Shown one piece after another: positions 6,172-6,206 of a DNA stretch of 6,206 bases (its first letter is position 1; the number at the start of each line of letters is the position of its first letter). Where the stretch lies: assembly GCA_902795935.1 (NCBI GenBank), contig CADBMS010000010.1:1-6206 (forward strand), given 5' to 3'. Below the pieces are notes generated by a model. It made no database searches. It saw nothing but the letters and a program-made list of their open reading frames with translations, and had not been told where the DNA came from. The stretch is from an uncultured Methanobrevibacter sp. (lineage in GTDB: Archaea; Methanobacteriota; Methanobacteria; Methanobacteriales; Methanobacteriaceae). A program made the position numbers and the translations under genes.

Positions 6172-6206
6172 ATTGCTTTAAAATGATTTTAAAAAAGAAT
6201 AGATAA

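Larger units (their letters stand above)
6078..6206 (-). other. Upstream non-coding region
   Basis: These 129 AT-rich bases precede the gene. They hold the candidate TATA element, the 8-bp inverted repeat, the weak ribosome site and, at 6177-6193, a 17-base near-palindrome (TTTAAAAT-G-ATTTTAAA). A T6 run in minus-strand sense at 6196-6191 could belong to the end of a gene farther upstream. No coding frame or RNA gene is supported here. Confidence 0.6.

Overview
The window is essentially one gene. A single minus-strand reading frame opens with an ATG at position 6077 and runs leftward without a stop through position 1: 2025 complete codons plus two bases of the next, so the C-terminus lies outside the window. 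I translated the frame end to end; codon phase at every landmark checked is consistent and no frameshift was seen. Only 129 bases at the right edge (6078-6206) are non-coding, and they hold the likely promoter and leader. No RNA gene, CRISPR array, insertion sequence or second gene was found. The open frames on the plus strand are antisense shadows.

The product is a giant secreted surface protein of the kind called adhesin-like protein (ALP), or 'Asn/Thr-rich large protein', in gut Methanobacteriales. Very low G+C, strong use of ATA, AGA and TTA codons, extreme Asn/Thr/Ile richness, a Sec-type signal peptide and many right-handed beta-helix repeats point to a host-associated archaeon such as Methanosphaera (first choice) or Methanobrevibacter. 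That placement is inference from composition and protein family.

The protein is modular. Order from the N-terminus: signal peptide (1-26); polar linker (27-77); module 1 (78-543), a header and a long beta-helix that changes from PMP-like to NosD-like coils and has no stalk; module 2 (544-913); module 3 (914-1444); module 4 (1445 to beyond 2025). Modules 2-4 share one plan: a 39-residue header, a beta-helix of variable length (about 2, 8 and 11 recognisable coils), an ETIY cap, a segment containing NPxxYDE, and an Ig-like domain. Header and cap-to-NPxxYDE spacing are nearly invariant while helix length varies, suggesting a surface fibre of interchangeable binding blades on fixed-length connectors.

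Upstream, a weak TATA-like element, a perfect 8-bp inverted repeat with a 12-base spacer, and an AT-rich near-palindrome could bear on expression. I see no genuinely new type of system here; the most notable features are the fixed-stalk, variable-blade architecture and the leader inverted repeat.
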